This document shows positions 26,302 to 39,374 of a stretch of 64,000 bases of DNA, one piece after another (positions within the stretch are counted from its first letter, which is position 1; every line of letters starts with the position of its first letter). Under the pieces are notes generated by a model. The model had not been told where the DNA came from, searched no databases, and worked only from the letters and a program-made list of their open reading frames with translations. The position numbers and the translations under genes were made by a program. Source of the DNA: Arsenophonus sp052401645 (GTDB lineage: Bacteria; Pseudomonadota; Gammaproteobacteria; Enterobacterales; Enterobacteriaceae); assembly GCA_052401645.1 (NCBI GenBank), contig CP198939.1, positions 682,001-746,000 of the forward strand. Direction: 5' to 3'.

Positions 26302-28362
26302 ATGATTATTCCAGTAGCAGAAAAACAACCATATAAAATGGTATTACATGGTGACATTCGTATTGATAATTATTATTGGTTACGTGATGATACGAGAAAA
26401 AATAAAAAAATTATCAAATATTTAATTCAAGAAAATCAATATACAAATGCAGTATTAAAATCTGGTATTTCTTTAAAAGAACAATTATTTGCAGAAATGA
26501 GCGCTCGTATAGAACAACACGATAAATCTGTACCTTATGTTTATAATGGTTATATTTATCAGATTTTTTATCAAAAGGGTAAAGAATATCCAATTTATCG
26601 ACGTAAACAGATTAATAAAAATGCTATTTGGCAAATATTAGTTAATGGGAATGAACGTGCTAATGGACATCAATTTTATACATTAGATAGTATTTCTATT
26701 TCTGATGATAATCAACATTTGGCAATATCTGAGGATTTTCAAGGACGACGTCAGTTTCAGATTTCATTTAGACAATTAAATAATAAAAAGTGGCAAAATT
26801 CTATAATTAAAAATACTTCTGGTAATATTGTATGGACTAACGATAGTAGTATGATTTATTATGTTCGTAATCATCCAAAAACACTTTTAGCATATCAAAT
26901 ATATTGCCATTACTATGGTGGAAAATATATTAAAGATAAAAAAATTTATCAGGAAAATGATGATAGATTTTACTTAAGCATAAAAAAAAGTAGTTCAAAA
27001 GACTATGTTTTGATATGTATTTCTAATACAGAAACATCAGAATATCGATTAATAAATGCTAATGATTTAACTAAAACTCCTAAAATATTTTTAGCTCGTC
27101 AAGCTGGACATGAATATGAATTAGATCATTTTCACGATCATTTCTATATTCGATCTAATTATCAATCTAAACAATTTGGTTTATATGTTACTCAATCCAT
27201 TGAAAAACCTTGGAAAACAATAATATTACCAAATAAAGATATTGATTTAGAACATTTTTATATTTTTAATAAATACTTAGTTATTGAAGAACGTCATAAT
27301 GGATTAGTTAATATTCGTCAAATAAACTGGAAAACAAAACAGCAAAATAATATTCAATTTGATGAATCTATATATAGTGCATGGATTGGTTACAATCCAG
27401 AACCAAATAGCGATATTTTGCGTTATGGTTACTCATCATTAATTACGCCAATATCAGTTATGCAGATAAATATGCTGACTCAGAAATGTGAATTATTAAA
27501 AAAACAGCGAGTCTATGGATTTGATAAATCTCTTTATTTTAGTGAACGCATATGGATAGAAGTAAGGGACGGAACAAAAGTACCAGTTTCATTGGTTTAT
27601 CGCAAAGATTTATGGAAAAAATTTGAAAATCCTATTTTAATTTATGGTTATGGTGCTTATGGTATTAATTTAGATCCGATTTTTAGTTCTACACGATTAA
27701 GTTTACTAGATAGAGGGTTTATATATGCATTAATACATGTTCGTGGCGGTGGTGATTTAGGTAAAGATTGGTATCAACATGGAAAGCTTAAAAATAAAGT
27801 TAATAGTTTTAATGATTTTATTGATGTAACTAAAATTTTGATTGAAAATGGTTATTGTAGTAAAAAACGGGTATATGCAATGGGAGCTAGTGCTGGTGGA
27901 TTATTAGTAACAGGAGTAATTAATCAAGAACCAGAACTTTATCGAGGAATTATTGCTCAAGTTCCTTTTGTTGATGTTATAACAACAATGCTTGATTCTT
28001 CTATTCCATTAACAACTAGAGAATATGATGAATGGGGTAATCCTGCTGAAAAAGAAGTTTATTTTAGACTAAAATCTTATAGTCCTTATGATAATATTAA
28101 ACGTCAACATTATCCAAATTTACTGGTTACTACAAGTTTATATGATTCACAAGTACAATATTGGGAACCTGTAAAATTCGTAGCTAAATTAAGAGAATAT
28201 AAAATTAATAACACTATATTATTGCTAAAAATAAATATGAAAGCAGGTCATGATGGTAGAGTTGGTCGCTTTAATCAATTAAAAGATATAGCATTGCAAT
28301 ATTCTTTTATTTTAATGTTAGACGATAATAAAAAATATTTCTCTGATTTTGATGTTGAGTAA
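26302..28362 (+). CDS. ptrB: Oligopeptidase B (protease II)
   Basis: Cytosolic serine peptidase of the prolyl-oligopeptidase family (S9A) that cleaves short peptides after Arg or Lys. 686 residues, identical in length to E. coli. The N-terminal part (about 1-400) is the seven-bladed propeller, with HGDIRIDNYYWLRDDTR at 16-32 as the family signature. The C-terminal alpha/beta-hydrolase domain holds the triad S530 (in GASAGG), D615 (in LYDSQVQYWEP) and H650 (in GHDGRVGRF). E. coli has GGSAGG, so the residue two before the serine is Ala rather than Gly, a tolerated change. Start: GGAGAGGA (26294-26301) directly precedes the ATG. It is isolated by deserts on both sides. A peptidase of 2 kb kept intact argues that it is under selection, perhaps for recycling amino acids. 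Confidence 0.96.
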   Translation: MIIPVAEKQPYKMVLHGDIRIDNYYWLRDDTRKNKKIIKYLIQENQYTNAVLKSGISLKEQLFAEMSARIEQHDKSVPYVYNGYIYQIFYQKGKEYPIYRRKQINKNAIWQILVNGNERANGHQFYTLDSISISDDNQHLAISEDFQGRRQFQISFRQLNNKKWQNSIIKNTSGNIVWTNDSSMIYYVRNHPKTLLAYQIYCHYYGGKYIKDKKIYQENDDRFYLSIKKSSSKDYVLICISNTETSEYRLINANDLTKTPKIFLARQAGHEYELDHFHDHFYIRSNYQSKQFGLYVTQSIEKPWKTIILPNKDIDLEHFYIFNKYLVIEERHNGLVNIRQINWKTKQQNNIQFDESIYSAWIGYNPEPNSDILRYGYSSLITPISVMQINMLTQKCELLKKQRVYGFDKSLYFSERIWIEVRDGTKVPVSLVYRKDLWKKFENPILIYGYGAYGINLDPIFSSTRLSLLDRGFIYALIHVRGGGDLGKDWYQHGKLKNKVNSFNDFIDVTKILIENGYCSKKRVYAMGASAGGLLVTGVINQEPELYRGIIAQVPFVDVITTMLDSSIPLTTREYDEWGNPAEKEVYFRLKSYSPYDNIKRQHYPNLLVTTSLYDSQVQYWEPVKFVAKLREYKINNTILLLKINMKAGHDGRVGRFNQLKDIALQYSFILMLDDNKKYFSDFDVE

Positions 28363-31300
28363 TATTTATAATCTTATAAAGGAATCAATGTTAAATAATA
28401 AATTTATATTTATACGAGATAATTCATTGAATTTAATAATTTTATTATATTTTGTAATTATATAATAACTTTATATAATTTAAGTTATCTAAAATATAAT
28501 AAAAAATTAATATTATTTTTTAAATATATTTTAATATTAATCAAATTAATTATTTAGTTGAAATTTTTATTAAAATATAATATATAGAAATAATTTTCTA
28601 TCTTTTGTTTATGTACTTAAGAATATAATATTATTATTCAATAATAATATTATAGATAAATTAATTCACTTTAAATATTATTCATTAATAAAAAAATAAA
28701 TATTTTTATAATTAAATTGCATAATTTTTTATTATTTTTTACATTAAATTTCGTAATCTTTTTATTAGATTTATTTCATAATTAAATAAAATATATAGTT
28801 AAACTATAAGAAAATGTTAATTATAATCTCTAGTAGTTATTTTTATTAAATTAATTGATATAATGATTTTTATTTATTTATAGATTACTTTTATATATTA
28901 GGTTATGTTACATTATAGTACTTAAATTAAGTAATAATTGAATTAGTTTTATAAATAATAGTAACAAAAATTAGTAATTGATTCGTAAAGTTATTCATTA
29001 TATCTTTCATGATTAAATATCAATAAATTTTTAAATAAATCACTATTAATAATAATATATATTATATTCATTATTATTATAAGCAAATATATAATTATAT
29101 AATATAATTTATTATGATAAATTTTATTACTATTTTATAACAAATAAAGAAATATAAATAATCAAAAATTATTATATTAAATATTATTCAATATACTATA
29201 TATGTTTTTTTATTAATATAAAAATATTAAAATATTTCAGTAAAATTACTTAAGTTTATTTTCAATATTAAATAAATAATTTATAATTTAAAAGTCTTTA
29301 TTTTAATATTTTAAATTATTTTTATAAAAGATACTTTATCTAAAAATTACTTATTTTAATAATTAATTAATATTATTTTATATATTTTATATAAAATAAT
29401 TATAGTTGCATATTAGATAAATGATATGGATATTAACTATTTAAGATATAAAGTATTAGTTTTTACGTTATTTTTTTATTTTTAAGACAAAATAAAAATT
29501 GTTTTTTAGTATTAATTAAAAATTAATAATTTCTATATTAATATGAATTCTATTAATTTTAGATTTAAATATTTATCCAATTAATTAATTAAATAAAAAT
29601 AAAAAATAATTATTATTTTTAATATTATTTAATATTGATAATACAATACTAAATTATAGTAATTTTATTATAATTTCTTTATGTGATCTAATCACAAACT
29701 ATATATATTATATATATTTTATTATTTTAATAAATTCAAAATATTCATAAAAGCTAAAAAATAAAATAATAGTATATAAATAATACATAATATATTAATT
29801 TTAATGTCAATTAATTCTTATTTTTGAAACAAAAAGATAAAATTTAGAATTATTTTAGTAATTTAATTAGCTTATTCAGATATTTTAACAAAAATAATTA
29901 TAATAATATTTCATATATAAGAATTTTATCATTTTCATATATAAAAATCTATATTGAAAAGAAATTAAATATAATAATTTATTAAATAATAATAAATATA
30001 TTAAAAATAAGTCAAAATTAAAATTGATAGATAATCGATTTTATAGTATAGATAATTTTATCTAAAAATAGAAAATTATCTTATAAAAATAAATATATAT
30101 TTTATATAAACTTTTGAAATGAATTTTAAATTATATTTAAATAATAATGATTTATTTTGATAATATACATATATTTCTTATTATATATTGAAAATATCAA
30201 TTTTATTATTATTTACTATTTATAAACGAGTTTTATGGTTAATATTAAAACAAAAATCATTTAAAAAATAATTTATTATATAAACATATAAACTATATAG
30301 ATAAGATAAATTTCAGGATAAAATAAAAATAATATTATATATTTTATTCTAAATATAAAGTTCACTAGTAAAATTATAAACTTTGTAATAAATTGAAAAG
30401 AAAATAATAAAGTGATATTATAATTTTTTTTTTTAAAAAATGGTTATTTATTTAAATACTTTATAATAGAAAATCATTAATAAAATAAATAAAAAATCTA
30501 ACTTTATTTAATTGATATTCATTAAATGAATTAATAATAGAATAAATTTATTTTTATAAATAAAAAATTTTTTAATATCAATGATATTTTTAAAAGAAAT
30601 AAGATTACTTATATATTATATATTAGTTAATTATTTTAAATTTTTTTAATTAATTAAATTAAAAAGTTTTTTATATTTTGATCAAATTAAGATATTATAT
30701 ATATTATATAAAATATATAATCTAGTATTAATTTAATAAAATAATTTTTTATAAAAAAATACTAAATATATTTTATAATTTATTTAGCTAATAATAAAAA
30801 AAATAAATAATTATCATTATAGAATTAAATAGATTTAATTAAACGTAAATATAATTTTTGTTTAAAATAATAATTATTCTAAAAAATAATAAATATTAAA
30901 AAATCAAATAAAATAAAAAGTAGCTTAATGGATTTAATATTTGATTAAATAATGGTTAATTAAAATTAATAATATAGTTTATTAACGTATAATGGAATAT
31001 ATTTTATTTTGATAAAAACATAACATTAATTTTTATTATTAATAAAATAATTAAAATATGATTAATTTTTATTAAATATACGTTTATTTAATATAAACTT
31101 ATAATTAATTTTTAAGTTTTATAATAAATAATGAAACATAAGAATTTTATATTGTTTATGGTGTAAGATAAATCTAATAATTTTATTATACATAGCATAT
31201 TATATTAATAAAAACTTTCATAATTATAAGTAATGAGATTACTGTATAATAAAATTATAATTATATATAAAAAATATATGAGAAAAGTATCTGGATTAAA

Positions 31301-33422
31301 TTTATTGCATATAACTTTACATATTTAATAAAGCTTAAATTAAAACTTTTTAATAATACAATATGCCAGATTTAATAAAATAATAAATTATATATTTAAC
31401 CAATAGAATATATTTTATAAATATAAATAAAATAATTTTAAAAAATATATTTATAAATATTATTCATATAATAAAATAGTTAAATAATCATGTTGTTAAA
31501 TTTAATATACATATGTTAGAAATACAGTTTTACTAAGAAAGAATATATAGAAACTAATTAAGAGTTATTATAGTACTAATTTATTGTTAATAATTAAAGA
31601 TAAAATCTTTAATAAAAAAATAAATTATTATCAATTATAGTTTATTTTTTTATTAATTTAATATATGTAAAATTATTTTATATATTATAATTAATTAATA
31701 AAAATATTAAAGAATTATAAAAGTAAATTCTTAAATAAAGAATTTTTTATAAAATTTCTAATTGAATATTTTAATAAAAGTATGTCTTTTGGTAAAATTT
31801 AATTATCATAAATAAAAAACTAAAAGTTAAAATTTAAATATAAAGATTATTTATTTAGAATTTTAATGATATTCAAATTTAATATAATAATTATTTATTA
31901 ACTGTTAAATTTAGAATAAAAATTATATTAATAATTACATACAAATAATTTTAACATATTAAAATAATATAATAACAATATATCTATAGTAATAATTTAT
32001 TTATTAATAGATAGAGCAATGATGTTAAAATAGATATTTTATAAATTAATATTTAAAATATTGAGTGCTATCTAAAAGATCAATACATTAAAAAAGACTT
32101 TTCTATTTTAAATAAAAAAGTTTTAATAAATAATATATCTTAAAGATATACTAAATTAATAAATAAATTTAAAATTAAAATAGGAGGATAATTTAGAATT
32201 ATTTTAAAAATAAGATGTTTATCTAAAAATAATAGATTAAATTCTAAAAATTAATTTTTAGAAAATATAATAGAGAATAAATAAGTTCAAATAACAGTTA
32301 AATATTATAATTTTATAATAATATTTAATATAATTAATATTAATTTATAGTAATGAACAATAATTATTTAATTTATAAAAAATAAATAATTAAATTTTAA
32401 TTATTATATAAACTATCAATTTAATAATTTATAATTAAAAGGTTATTTTTTTTGAATTATTTATTATTTATAACTTATTATATAAATATAAAATTAATTG
32501 TTTATTTATAATAAAACTAATTTATTTTATTATTAATTATTAATAATAAAATAAATAATAAAGATAGATATCATAATAAAAATATTAATTATAAATTCAG
32601 ATTTATACTTATTTAAAACTAGCTTTGATAATATTTTAAAACATTTTGAAGATTGGTTTCAATTATACTATATTCTATCAATTTTAAGTTTTTAAATATA
32701 TATTAATATGATTAATTATATTAATAATTAATTTTAGTCGTACATAAAATACATTAATATTAAAAATTATTAATTTAATAAATTTTTAAATAACTATCTA
32801 AAATTTTTTGTTTAATTAACATAGCTTAATTAAGAATATTTATTGTTTAGTTGATTATTTTTAATTAATATTGATATAATATATTAACTAATTAATATTA
32901 AATTATATTAATTCAATTAATATATTATATTTAAGATTAATTTATATTGTATTTTATAATAAAAATCATATTACTGCTATAATGGTCTAATATAAACTCT
33001 AATTTTATTTTTTATAATTGCTGCTTTTAAATCTTTTCACATTTTTAAAATTAAAATAATTTTAATGTTATAATACTAATATGATTATTTAAGATTAATA
33101 ATATATAATATATAAAAACTTTTTTTTAAAAAAGTTTTTAGTTTAATAAAATAGTAATTTTATATTTTTTCTCTTCTATGTTTGATTAACAATAATAGAA
33201 CTATATTTTTTATTCGTAAAAAATTTATTTATAAAACTTATAAAAATAAATATTTTTAGAATAATGATTTTATAAATTAATTATCTATAGTTTATAGTTT
33301 TACATTATATTTAAAATAGAAATAAATTAAAATTTAAATATAACTTTAATTAACTAATTTCAATATACTTTAAGTTTTCATTTTATTGAAAAGTATAATT
33401 GTTTAAATAAAACTATTATACA

Positions 33423-33462
33423 TTCTAATTAAGATTAGTTTATTAACTAATCTTAATTAGAA
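33423..33462. repeat. Hairpin with 18-bp perfect arms, 4-base loop
   Basis: TTCTAATTAAGATTAGTT (33423-33440) is the exact complement of 33445-33462, with loop TATT. It stands in the ptrB-purC desert, far from any gene. Confidence 0.7.
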
Positions 33463-36140
33463 ATAATCATTTTTGATAATTTAATTAATAAAAATTAATG
33501 ATATAAGTAACAAGATAATATAAATAATTATTTAACTTATTTATAATTGCTTGTTTTAATAAATATTCTTATCAATAAGATAATATTATTAGCTAATTTT
33601 AAAAAAATTTTTTATATAATGAAAGTAAGTAAAAAAAATAGTGATTAAAAGTAAAAATATAAAATTTCATTAATTATATATAAAAATTTTAAAATATTCA
33701 CTATTTATTTTATTAATTATTAAATCTTAATGTTTAATAATTAATATTTAAAATAATTATGTTAATTAATTTAATCATAGAATTATGACTATTATAATAA
33801 TATTAAAATTTATTAATCATCATAATTTAGTAATTTTTATAATTAATAATTATCATTAGTAAATTATTAATTTAACTAATAGTTAATTTTTATTTATTTA
33901 TCAATTAAAATGAAAAATTTATATTTTACAGATTATAAAAATAACATATATATTATTGATATTTAATTAAAATAACTATTGATATAATTTTTTTAGAATA
34001 GATTTTAAAATAATATATGATAAAATAACTAAATTAGTCATCATATATGAGTTATAAAATTTATTGGTCAATTGTTATTTATATATCAGATTAATAATAA
34101 ATAGTTAATTTTAACATATAATAAGTGTTAAAAAAGCTTACTTTAATATAATATAAATTATTAGTATCATATTGTAGATAATAATTTAAATTAAAAATTT
34201 TAGATATTATTATTAACATAATTTTATTTTTAGTATCATTATCTTAATTTTACTCTATTTATATTAAATAATTATCAATGTAAAAAAATAATTAAATAAT
34301 CCGCTTAATTTTAGTAATCATTATTAATATTTTAACTTCTAAAGAAGTTAAAAACTATTTAAAATAAATAACATTTAAAAATTAATTTTAAAAAAAATAT
34401 TTATTTTATTATATGAAATTTCATTTATAAATATAATAAAATATATCAATTACCATTAATATCAATTCTTACTTTAAGTATAGAATTAATTGTTTAAGGA
34501 TTTTATTTTTCATTAAATTGTAATTAATATTACTAAGTAATTTTAAGTTATAATACTTAATTAAATCTATAAATTAACAATTTTAATAATATGTTGTTAG
34601 AATTTTAGTGATTAATAAAATAAGAAAAAATAAATATTTTTAATAAATATTAAACCATTATCTATAAAATATTAATATTAATTATAATTATATTAATTGG
34701 TAATACATATAGTTTTTAAAAATTAATTAATATTAAAAGATATCAATTTCTTGATAGAAACTTTTAAATATCATTATCATTGCTAATAACGATTGAAAAC
34801 TTAAAAAGTTAATAATATTTTATTATGATATTTTAATTTTAAAATATAGTTGATTATAATAATAATTAAAATATCAATGATAGAATCATATTTTATACTT
34901 AATTAATTTTATTAAGTTATATAATACATCTATAAATAGAGTAAATTATATTTAAAACTAAATATTTGTATATTAAATTAATTATTTCTAAATCATTAAT
35001 AAGATAAAAAATAAACAATCTTTAAGTAAAATAATTTTTAATTTATATTTATTACTAATAAAAATATAATTAATTTATTTTAAGAATTAATTTTATTGAT
35101 GAAATAATAAATAAAAAATTTTTAAACATTAAATTATATTAATTTAATTTAATTAATTATATTTATTAAGTTTAAAATACATTAAGTATCATAAACATTT
35201 AAGATTTTTTCTTATATTGTTGTTTTAAAGTAATATAAAATATTAATTAAGAATAAGTAAAAAAAAATTTTTATAATAAATTTTCTTTATTTTATTACTG
35301 TAATCTTCTATATATAATAGATATAATAATTGTTTTTTATTAAAGTAAAACTTATTAAACCTTTTTTATAAGTATTAAATTAGACCTATAATTCAACATA
35401 GTTAAAATTAATTAATAACTTATTTAATCTTTTATTTATAATTTATATTTTATATAAATTAATCTTAAATTACTTAGTAATATAAAATTATTGTTATAAC
35501 TCTATAATAATATGAATTCTTGTTAACGATTATTAAAATAAGTAGTTTACTTTTAAAATTTAATAAAATAGATTATAATTATTGTAAAATAATTCCTATT
35601 ATACCAGATAGAATTTTATTTATATTTAATATTATAAGTCATAAGCTATGATGATATTGTTATCTCATAAAAATTTTTAATATAAATTATTAATGACTAT
35701 TTAGATTATATATAGTGATTTTTATTATCTAATACTTATTAAGTTAGAGTTATAATAAATTTATTAAATTTATTATAACTTATTAATTAAAATAAAAAAT
35801 AAATATAATATAAAAATAAATAAGAATTAAATATAATTGATAATTAATTACTTAATAAAATTATTTTATAATTTTATTGGTTAATTCAAATAATATTTAT
35901 AATTAAAATCTTTTAAATCCAATATATTAATATGTTATTTAAGATAATAAAAATTTTTAAATATATCTTTTCTTTAATGTTTCTTATAAAATATTAATTT
36001 ATAATTCTTATAATTTATTTTTAAGTGTTAATATTGATATGTAAATTATATTAAAGTTAATGAAACTATAATTATTAATATTAATTAATACATAAAATAT
36101 AATAGCTAATTATGAGAATTATTTTATATAAAAATAGTAA

Positions 36141-36177
36141 ATTTTAATACTATATTATACTAATATAGTATTAAAAT
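36141..36177. repeat. Hairpin with 17-bp perfect arms, 3-base loop
   Basis: 36141-36157 is the exact complement of 36161-36177, with loop TAC. It is about 1.2 kb from the end of purC and has no obvious role. Confidence 0.65.
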
Positions 36178-37330
36178 AATTTTTCCAAATATTTCTTAAC
36201 TAATATTTTTTAAAAAAAATTTTAGGCTTATAATTTTAACTATAAAATTATATTTTTAAATTTTAATTTTAAATACAACTATATCATTTTTAATATATCA
36301 ATATATAATTATAAAAGTGAATAACTAGATTGATTATTTAATCTATTTTTAAAAAAATATAATAATATAACTATTATTTAATATATCATTAATAGTCAAT
36401 TAATATTGATTTTTATACTAAAATACTAGTTTAATAATATTTAATATATATATTATATTATTAATTAATGATTATTTTAAAAATATTAAATATAGATATA
36501 AAAAACTTAAAATTATAAAAAATAATTTCTATATCGATAATTTAATTTTTTAGTTATTTAATTTTTATTTTTATTTTCTTCATAAGAAGAAAATATCTTT
36601 TCTTTTTATTTATTAAAAAGTTTTATGACTTATTATAATTATTATTAGTTTATAATATGAATTATAATATTCTAAATAAATATTGTTTAATTATATCAAG
36701 ATAATAATAATTATATTTTTGAATAATTAATTGTAAATATACGTAAAATAATGATTTAAAATTAGAAAATTATTAACATTACATTGATTATTTGTATAAT
36801 TGCCATTATATTTTAAGTTATTATATTTTAGTAAATCTATATAATAGTTAATTTTTTTTAAAAAATAATTTTAAGAATACTATTTATAATATATAAAATA
36901 TAAAGATAAAATATAAATGAATTAAGAATTTTTTCTTTTTAAACTAAAATTATCAATTTTATATTTTAAATTATTATGTAATATTTTGATAATTTTATAT
37001 ATTATTAACTTATATTATTATTAATTTTAATATGGATGAACATATTAATTTAGTATAAATAATATTTATTTATACCTATATTTATATTAATGATATAAAA
37101 TTAATTAATATAATTTAAATACCCTTATTTCTTATTATTTAAGTAAATTACTTAATTTATATTTAAGTATTTATTTTAATTTTAATAAAAAAATTTTTTA
37201 AAAAAAGATTTAGATTTTTTAATAAAATAAATTCCAAATTTAATATATAAATTATTATTAATTAATAAATAATATTTAACTAAAATAAATAAATGATTAA
37301 CGATAAGATAAACGATTTATTAAATATTTG

Positions 37331-37373
37331 ATTACTAATAAATAATATCTTTTAGGTATCATTTGTTAGTAAT
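37331..37373 (-). terminator. Possible terminator downstream of purC
   Basis: ATTACTAATAAAT (37331-37343) and ATTTGTTAGTAAT (37361-37373) pair at 12 of 13 positions, about 7 bases past the purC stop on the minus strand. No T-run follows on that strand, so it may only protect the transcript end. Position is the main support. Confidence 0.3.
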
Positions 37374-37379
37374 TAATAT

Positions 37380-38093
37380 TTAATTTAAACAAATGCCAAT
37401 ACGATCAGCAACTTCTTTATAAGCTTCAATCAATCCACCTAAACTATAGCGAAAACGATCTTTATCTAATTTATATTTTGTTTTTTTATCCCATAAACGA
37501 CTAACATCTGGCGAAAATTCATCACCTAAAACAACTTCTCCATTAAATAGACCAAATTCAAGTTTAAAATCAACTAGAATTAACTCTACATTATCAAAAA
37601 GTATATTTAATATTTCATTCGACTTATAACTTAATTGTTTTATCTTATTTAGATTTACTTTACTAACTAATCCAAATGTTTCACAATAAGATTCGTTAAT
37701 CATTGGATCATGAAGTGCATCATTTTTTAAAAAAAGATCGAAAATAGGTGGATAAAGAAATGTATTCTCTTTGATATTAAGTCGTTTAACTAAAGATCCA
37801 GCTGCTCGATTACGAATAACACATTCAACTGGTATCATGATTAATTTTTTTACTAATAATTCAGTATCTGATAATAATAGTTCAATTTGAGTTGGAATAC
37901 CAGCTTGTTCTAGTTTTTGCATAATAAAATAATTAAATTTATTATTTATCATTCCTTTATGTTCAAATTGTTCAATACATTTACCATCAAGTACAGATAT
38001 ATCATTACGAAATTCTAATATTAATAAATTAGGATCATCAGTAAAATATACTGTTTTTGCTTTTCCGCGATATAACTCAGCTTGTTTTTGCAT
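37380..38093 (-). CDS. purC: Phosphoribosylaminoimidazole-succinocarboxamide synthase (SAICAR synthetase)
   Basis: Joins CAIR and aspartate using ATP, step 8 of de novo purine synthesis. I start it at the ATG at 38091-38093 (MQKQAELYRGKAKTVY), which gives 237 residues, exactly the E. coli length. A further in-frame ATG 48 bases upstream adds 16 residues with no counterpart. A GGA lies upstream of the chosen start. Family motifs: ELYRGKAKTVY, PVECVIRNRAAGSLVKR, HDPMINESYCETFG, LVDFKLEFG and GDEFSPDVSRLWD. Two motif changes stand out: the nucleotide-site motif is SVLDGK where E. coli has SAGDGA, and SPDV replaces SPDG. It is the last gene of dapA-bamC-purC, 203 bases after bamC. The PurR operator of relatives is not seen. 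Confidence 0.95.
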   Translation of the reverse strand: MQKQAELYRGKAKTVYFTDDPNLLILEFRNDISVLDGKCIEQFEHKGMINNKFNYFIMQKLEQAGIPTQIELLLSDTELLVKKLIMIPVECVIRNRAAGSLVKRLNIKENTFLYPPIFDLFLKNDALHDPMINESYCETFGLVSKVNLNKIKQLSYKSNEILNILFDNVELILVDFKLEFGLFNGEVVLGDEFSPDVSRLWDKKTKYKLDKDRFRYSLGGLIEAYKEVADRIGICLN

Positions 38094-38296
38094 TTTATTT
38101 ATTCCAAAATTTTTTTCATTTAAATAAAAATACTTAAACAAAATATTAAAGTAAAGAGTAAAAGCATATTTTATATAAAACAGTATATATTGTTTTTTGA
38201 TAAAGTTAAAATAGATAATTCATTATAAATAAACTCCTATTATTTTTGTAGAGTATGTTATGTAGTTAATTATAATAATAGTTAAGTTATATTAAT

Positions 38297-39355
38297 TTAT
38301 CTATTACTAACTTTATTAAATAATAATCTTAGAACTTTAACTATTTCATTATTTTGTTTTTGTGTCAAAGTTATACCTTTTGATGTCATAAATTGTAAAC
38401 TAGTATAATTATTAATATCACCAACTTGAAGTTTATAATCACCATTTTTAATCGTTAGATTATCAATTCCAATTATTTGTAAATAACTATCACTTATACC
38501 GTTATAAGTGATAGTTATTGATCCAATTGAATAAATACTATCATTAATTTTCATATTTATATCATTAAGCACAGATGGCAATCTATTCCAAATAATATCA
38601 TAAGGCGCATGTACAACGATTTGAGATAATCCATTATCATCATTAATAGTCTCTAAATCAATAGTTGTATAACGTTTTTCTAAAATACCAAAATTGGAAG
38701 TTATTTTTCTATTTCGTAATTTATTTATTGAATCAATCAATTCATTCATCATTAAAATATTATAACGTTGAATCTGCATTGGATCAGTAATATTTTGTTC
38801 ACCTTTTTTTATACCTTTATTAGTTATTTCAATGACTATTTGATTATTTTTTTTATTTAATTCAATTTTTTGTCGAGTTTTTATAAAAATTTCTTCATCT
38901 TCTCTTGGCCAAGTAATCCAATCTGTAATTAAAGAATGATAAATATCATTTTTTTTTATATAAAAAATCGTTTTTTGATGCAAAATGGTATTAATTTGTT
39001 GCCATAGAGTGCTATTTTCAACTGTATTTTTTAAAAATAATCGACTTGTTGTTAAACTATTATCTGAATAGCTGTTAACGAGTAATAAAAGTGTTTGAAT
39101 AGGTGGTCTAATATCTAATGTTTTACCTATAGCGCCATTTTGATTAACTAGCGGAATATCATATTCATCATTTTGTAATGATAACGAGATTCCATTAGGA
39201 ATAATTAAATTTTTTAATGTATGTATATTTAAATACGACTCGTCACTATTGATTTGACGCTTATAATTATGATTATCAGTACAATCTACTAAAAATATAA
39301 TAAATGATAATATCATAAGTTTAATAACTTTTGACTTATTTAATAATTTTAACAT
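38297..39355 (-). CDS. bamC: Outer-membrane assembly lipoprotein BamC
   Basis: Accessory lipoprotein of the BAM complex that inserts beta-barrel proteins into the outer membrane. 352 residues against 344 in E. coli. The N-terminus has a basic, hydrophobic signal (residues about 8-24) ending in a lipobox-like FLVDC with C25 as the lipidated cysteine. Asp just before Cys is unusual, as Ala or Gly is typical. The BamD-binding stretch is recognisable (YKRQINSDESYL, then IPNGISL and IGKTLDIRPP), followed by two helix-grip domains with TDWITWPREDEE, MQRYNILMMNELI, YDIIWNRLP and GDYKLQVGDINNYTSLQF. It starts 19 bases after dapA ends, so is surely cotranscribed with it. A 17-bp inverted repeat lies inside the coding sequence at 38482-38519. 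Confidence 0.93.
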   Translation of the reverse strand: MLKLLNKSKVIKLMILSFIIFLVDCTDNHNYKRQINSDESYLNIHTLKNLIIPNGISLSLQNDEYDIPLVNQNGAIGKTLDIRPPIQTLLLLVNSYSDNSLTTSRLFLKNTVENSTLWQQINTILHQKTIFYIKKNDIYHSLITDWITWPREDEEIFIKTRQKIELNKKNNQIVIEITNKGIKKGEQNITDPMQIQRYNILMMNELIDSINKLRNRKITSNFGILEKRYTTIDLETINDDNGLSQIVVHAPYDIIWNRLPSVLNDINMKINDSIYSIGSITITYNGISDSYLQIIGIDNLTIKNGDYKLQVGDINNYTSLQFMTSKGITLTQKQNNEIVKVLRLLFNKVSNR

Positions 39356-39374
39356 TAAATTTCTCTCTAAATTT

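Larger units (their letters stand above)
28363..37379. other. Non-coding desert, about 9.0 kb, between ptrB and purC
   Basis: No intact gene. 25 bases after ptrB, an RBS-like AAAGGAATCA precedes ATG (28388) and a 25-codon reading frame beginning MLNNKFIFIRDNSLN. This could be the 5' end of a lost downstream gene. A further fragment near 31280 reads MRKVSGLNLLHITLHI. Hairpins occur at 33423-33462 and 36141-36177, and a possible purC terminator at 37331-37373. The remainder shows nothing. Confidence 0.85.

Noticed and set aside
38094..38141. Upstream extension of purC by 16 codons from an earlier in-frame ATG
   Set aside because: The extension has no counterpart in the family, is A+T-rich like the spacer, and the internal ATG gives exactly the usual 237 residues.
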